Of a stretch of 60,312 nucleotides of DNA, positions 60,300 through 60,312 are shown in pieces. The position numbers and the translations under genes were made by a program. Positions within the stretch are counted from its first letter, which is position 1. Each line of letters starts with the position of its first letter. A model generated the notes under the pieces. The model saw nothing but the letters and a program-made list of their open reading frames with translations, did no database searches and was not told the DNA's origin. Origin of the DNA: Prevotella sp. (GTDB taxonomy: Bacteria; Bacteroidota; Bacteroidia; Bacteroidales; Bacteroidaceae); NCBI GenBank assembly GCA_017541365.1, contig JAFXZF010000020.1:1-60312 (forward strand), given 5' to 3'.

Positions 60300-60307
60300 C
60301 AAAGTTA
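60300..60307 (-). promoter_or_regulatory. -7 element of the CrtI-like operon
   Basis: TAACTTTG on the minus strand, 10 nt before the GTG start; a very short or absent leader. The -33 box is beyond the window. Confidence 0.6.
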
Positions 60308-60312
60308 CGAAT

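Overview
The window comes from a Bacteroidales genome, most likely Prevotella or a close relative (for example a Prevotella/Xylanibacter ruminicola-like rumen or gut species). The signs are a roughly mid-forties to fifty percent GC content, promoters of the Bacteroidetes type (TTTG or TTG, about 19-20 nt, then TAnnTTTG), no Shine-Dalgarno pattern, and typical families (DUF4270, DUF4348, DUF5715, TIGR03905, OadG-LTD fusion). The genus is inferred. All frames and sites were read by eye; no search was run.

Layout. 1-3.9 kb is an accessory stretch: a partial secreted Ig-like protein, a PD-(D/E)XK nuclease-like protein, a ~400-nt structured RNA that I do not recognise with its own promoter and terminator, and a RelE/ParE-type toxin-antitoxin pair. 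3.9-8.5 kb holds thrS, a tiny ORF, a DUF4270 lipoprotein and a GT5 starch/glycogen synthase N-domain. 8.6-20 kb is a complete succinate-to-propionate locus: a divergent promoter region drives mutAB (methylmalonyl-CoA mutase) one way and an AspT-type antiporter plus a Na+-pumping methylmalonyl-CoA decarboxylase and epimerase operon the other way. 20-27 kb holds an AEC transporter, an L,D-transpeptidase, a TSCPD protein, a probable small RNA, a secreted repeat protein, a PIG-L deacetylase and a B3/B4 protein. 27.3-34.2 kb has tRNA-Lys(CTT) with a duplicated 3' fragment, metA, an ABC-F ATPase, aroE, menG, purC and phoH. 34.3-40.5 kb has DUF5715, pyrBI, PBP1A and uxaC. 41.3-46 kb has leuA-leuC-leuD (no leuB), a YeaQ-type membrane protein and a WecG/TagA glycosyltransferase. 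46-57.7 kb has rplU-rpmA, a DJ-1 protein, nadK with an ABC exporter, a DUF4348 lipoprotein, murB, a metallo-beta-lactamase-fold enzyme, gdhA and a PEP-synthase-like protein. The right edge has a CrtI-like oxidoreductase, LolA and a thioesterase, a combination seen in aryl-polyene/flexirubin-type clusters.

Metabolic logic. Succinyl-CoA is converted to (R)-methylmalonyl-CoA by MutAB and epimerised by Mce. It is then decarboxylated by MmdA, the biotin carriers and the OadB-type sodium pump, with OadG-type anchors. This couples propionate formation to a sodium gradient.

The most unusual layer is non-coding. The gaps between genes are packed with short phased repeats. Heptamer arrays are present at twelve or more sites, and five of them sit directly upstream of a -7 promoter element. 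There are 9-nt CTATAG ladders, 12-nt TTATNNTTAA tracts, 21-22-bp palindrome arrays, a pair of co-varying hairpins, and arrays in which a constant octamer GTTTCGTA alternates with different perfect mini-hairpins. Two of the octamer arrays lie in frame inside unrelated genes (an AEC transporter and a CrtI-like oxidoreductase). Heptamer tracts also supply start or stop codons of flanking genes. This looks like an actively spreading repeat system.
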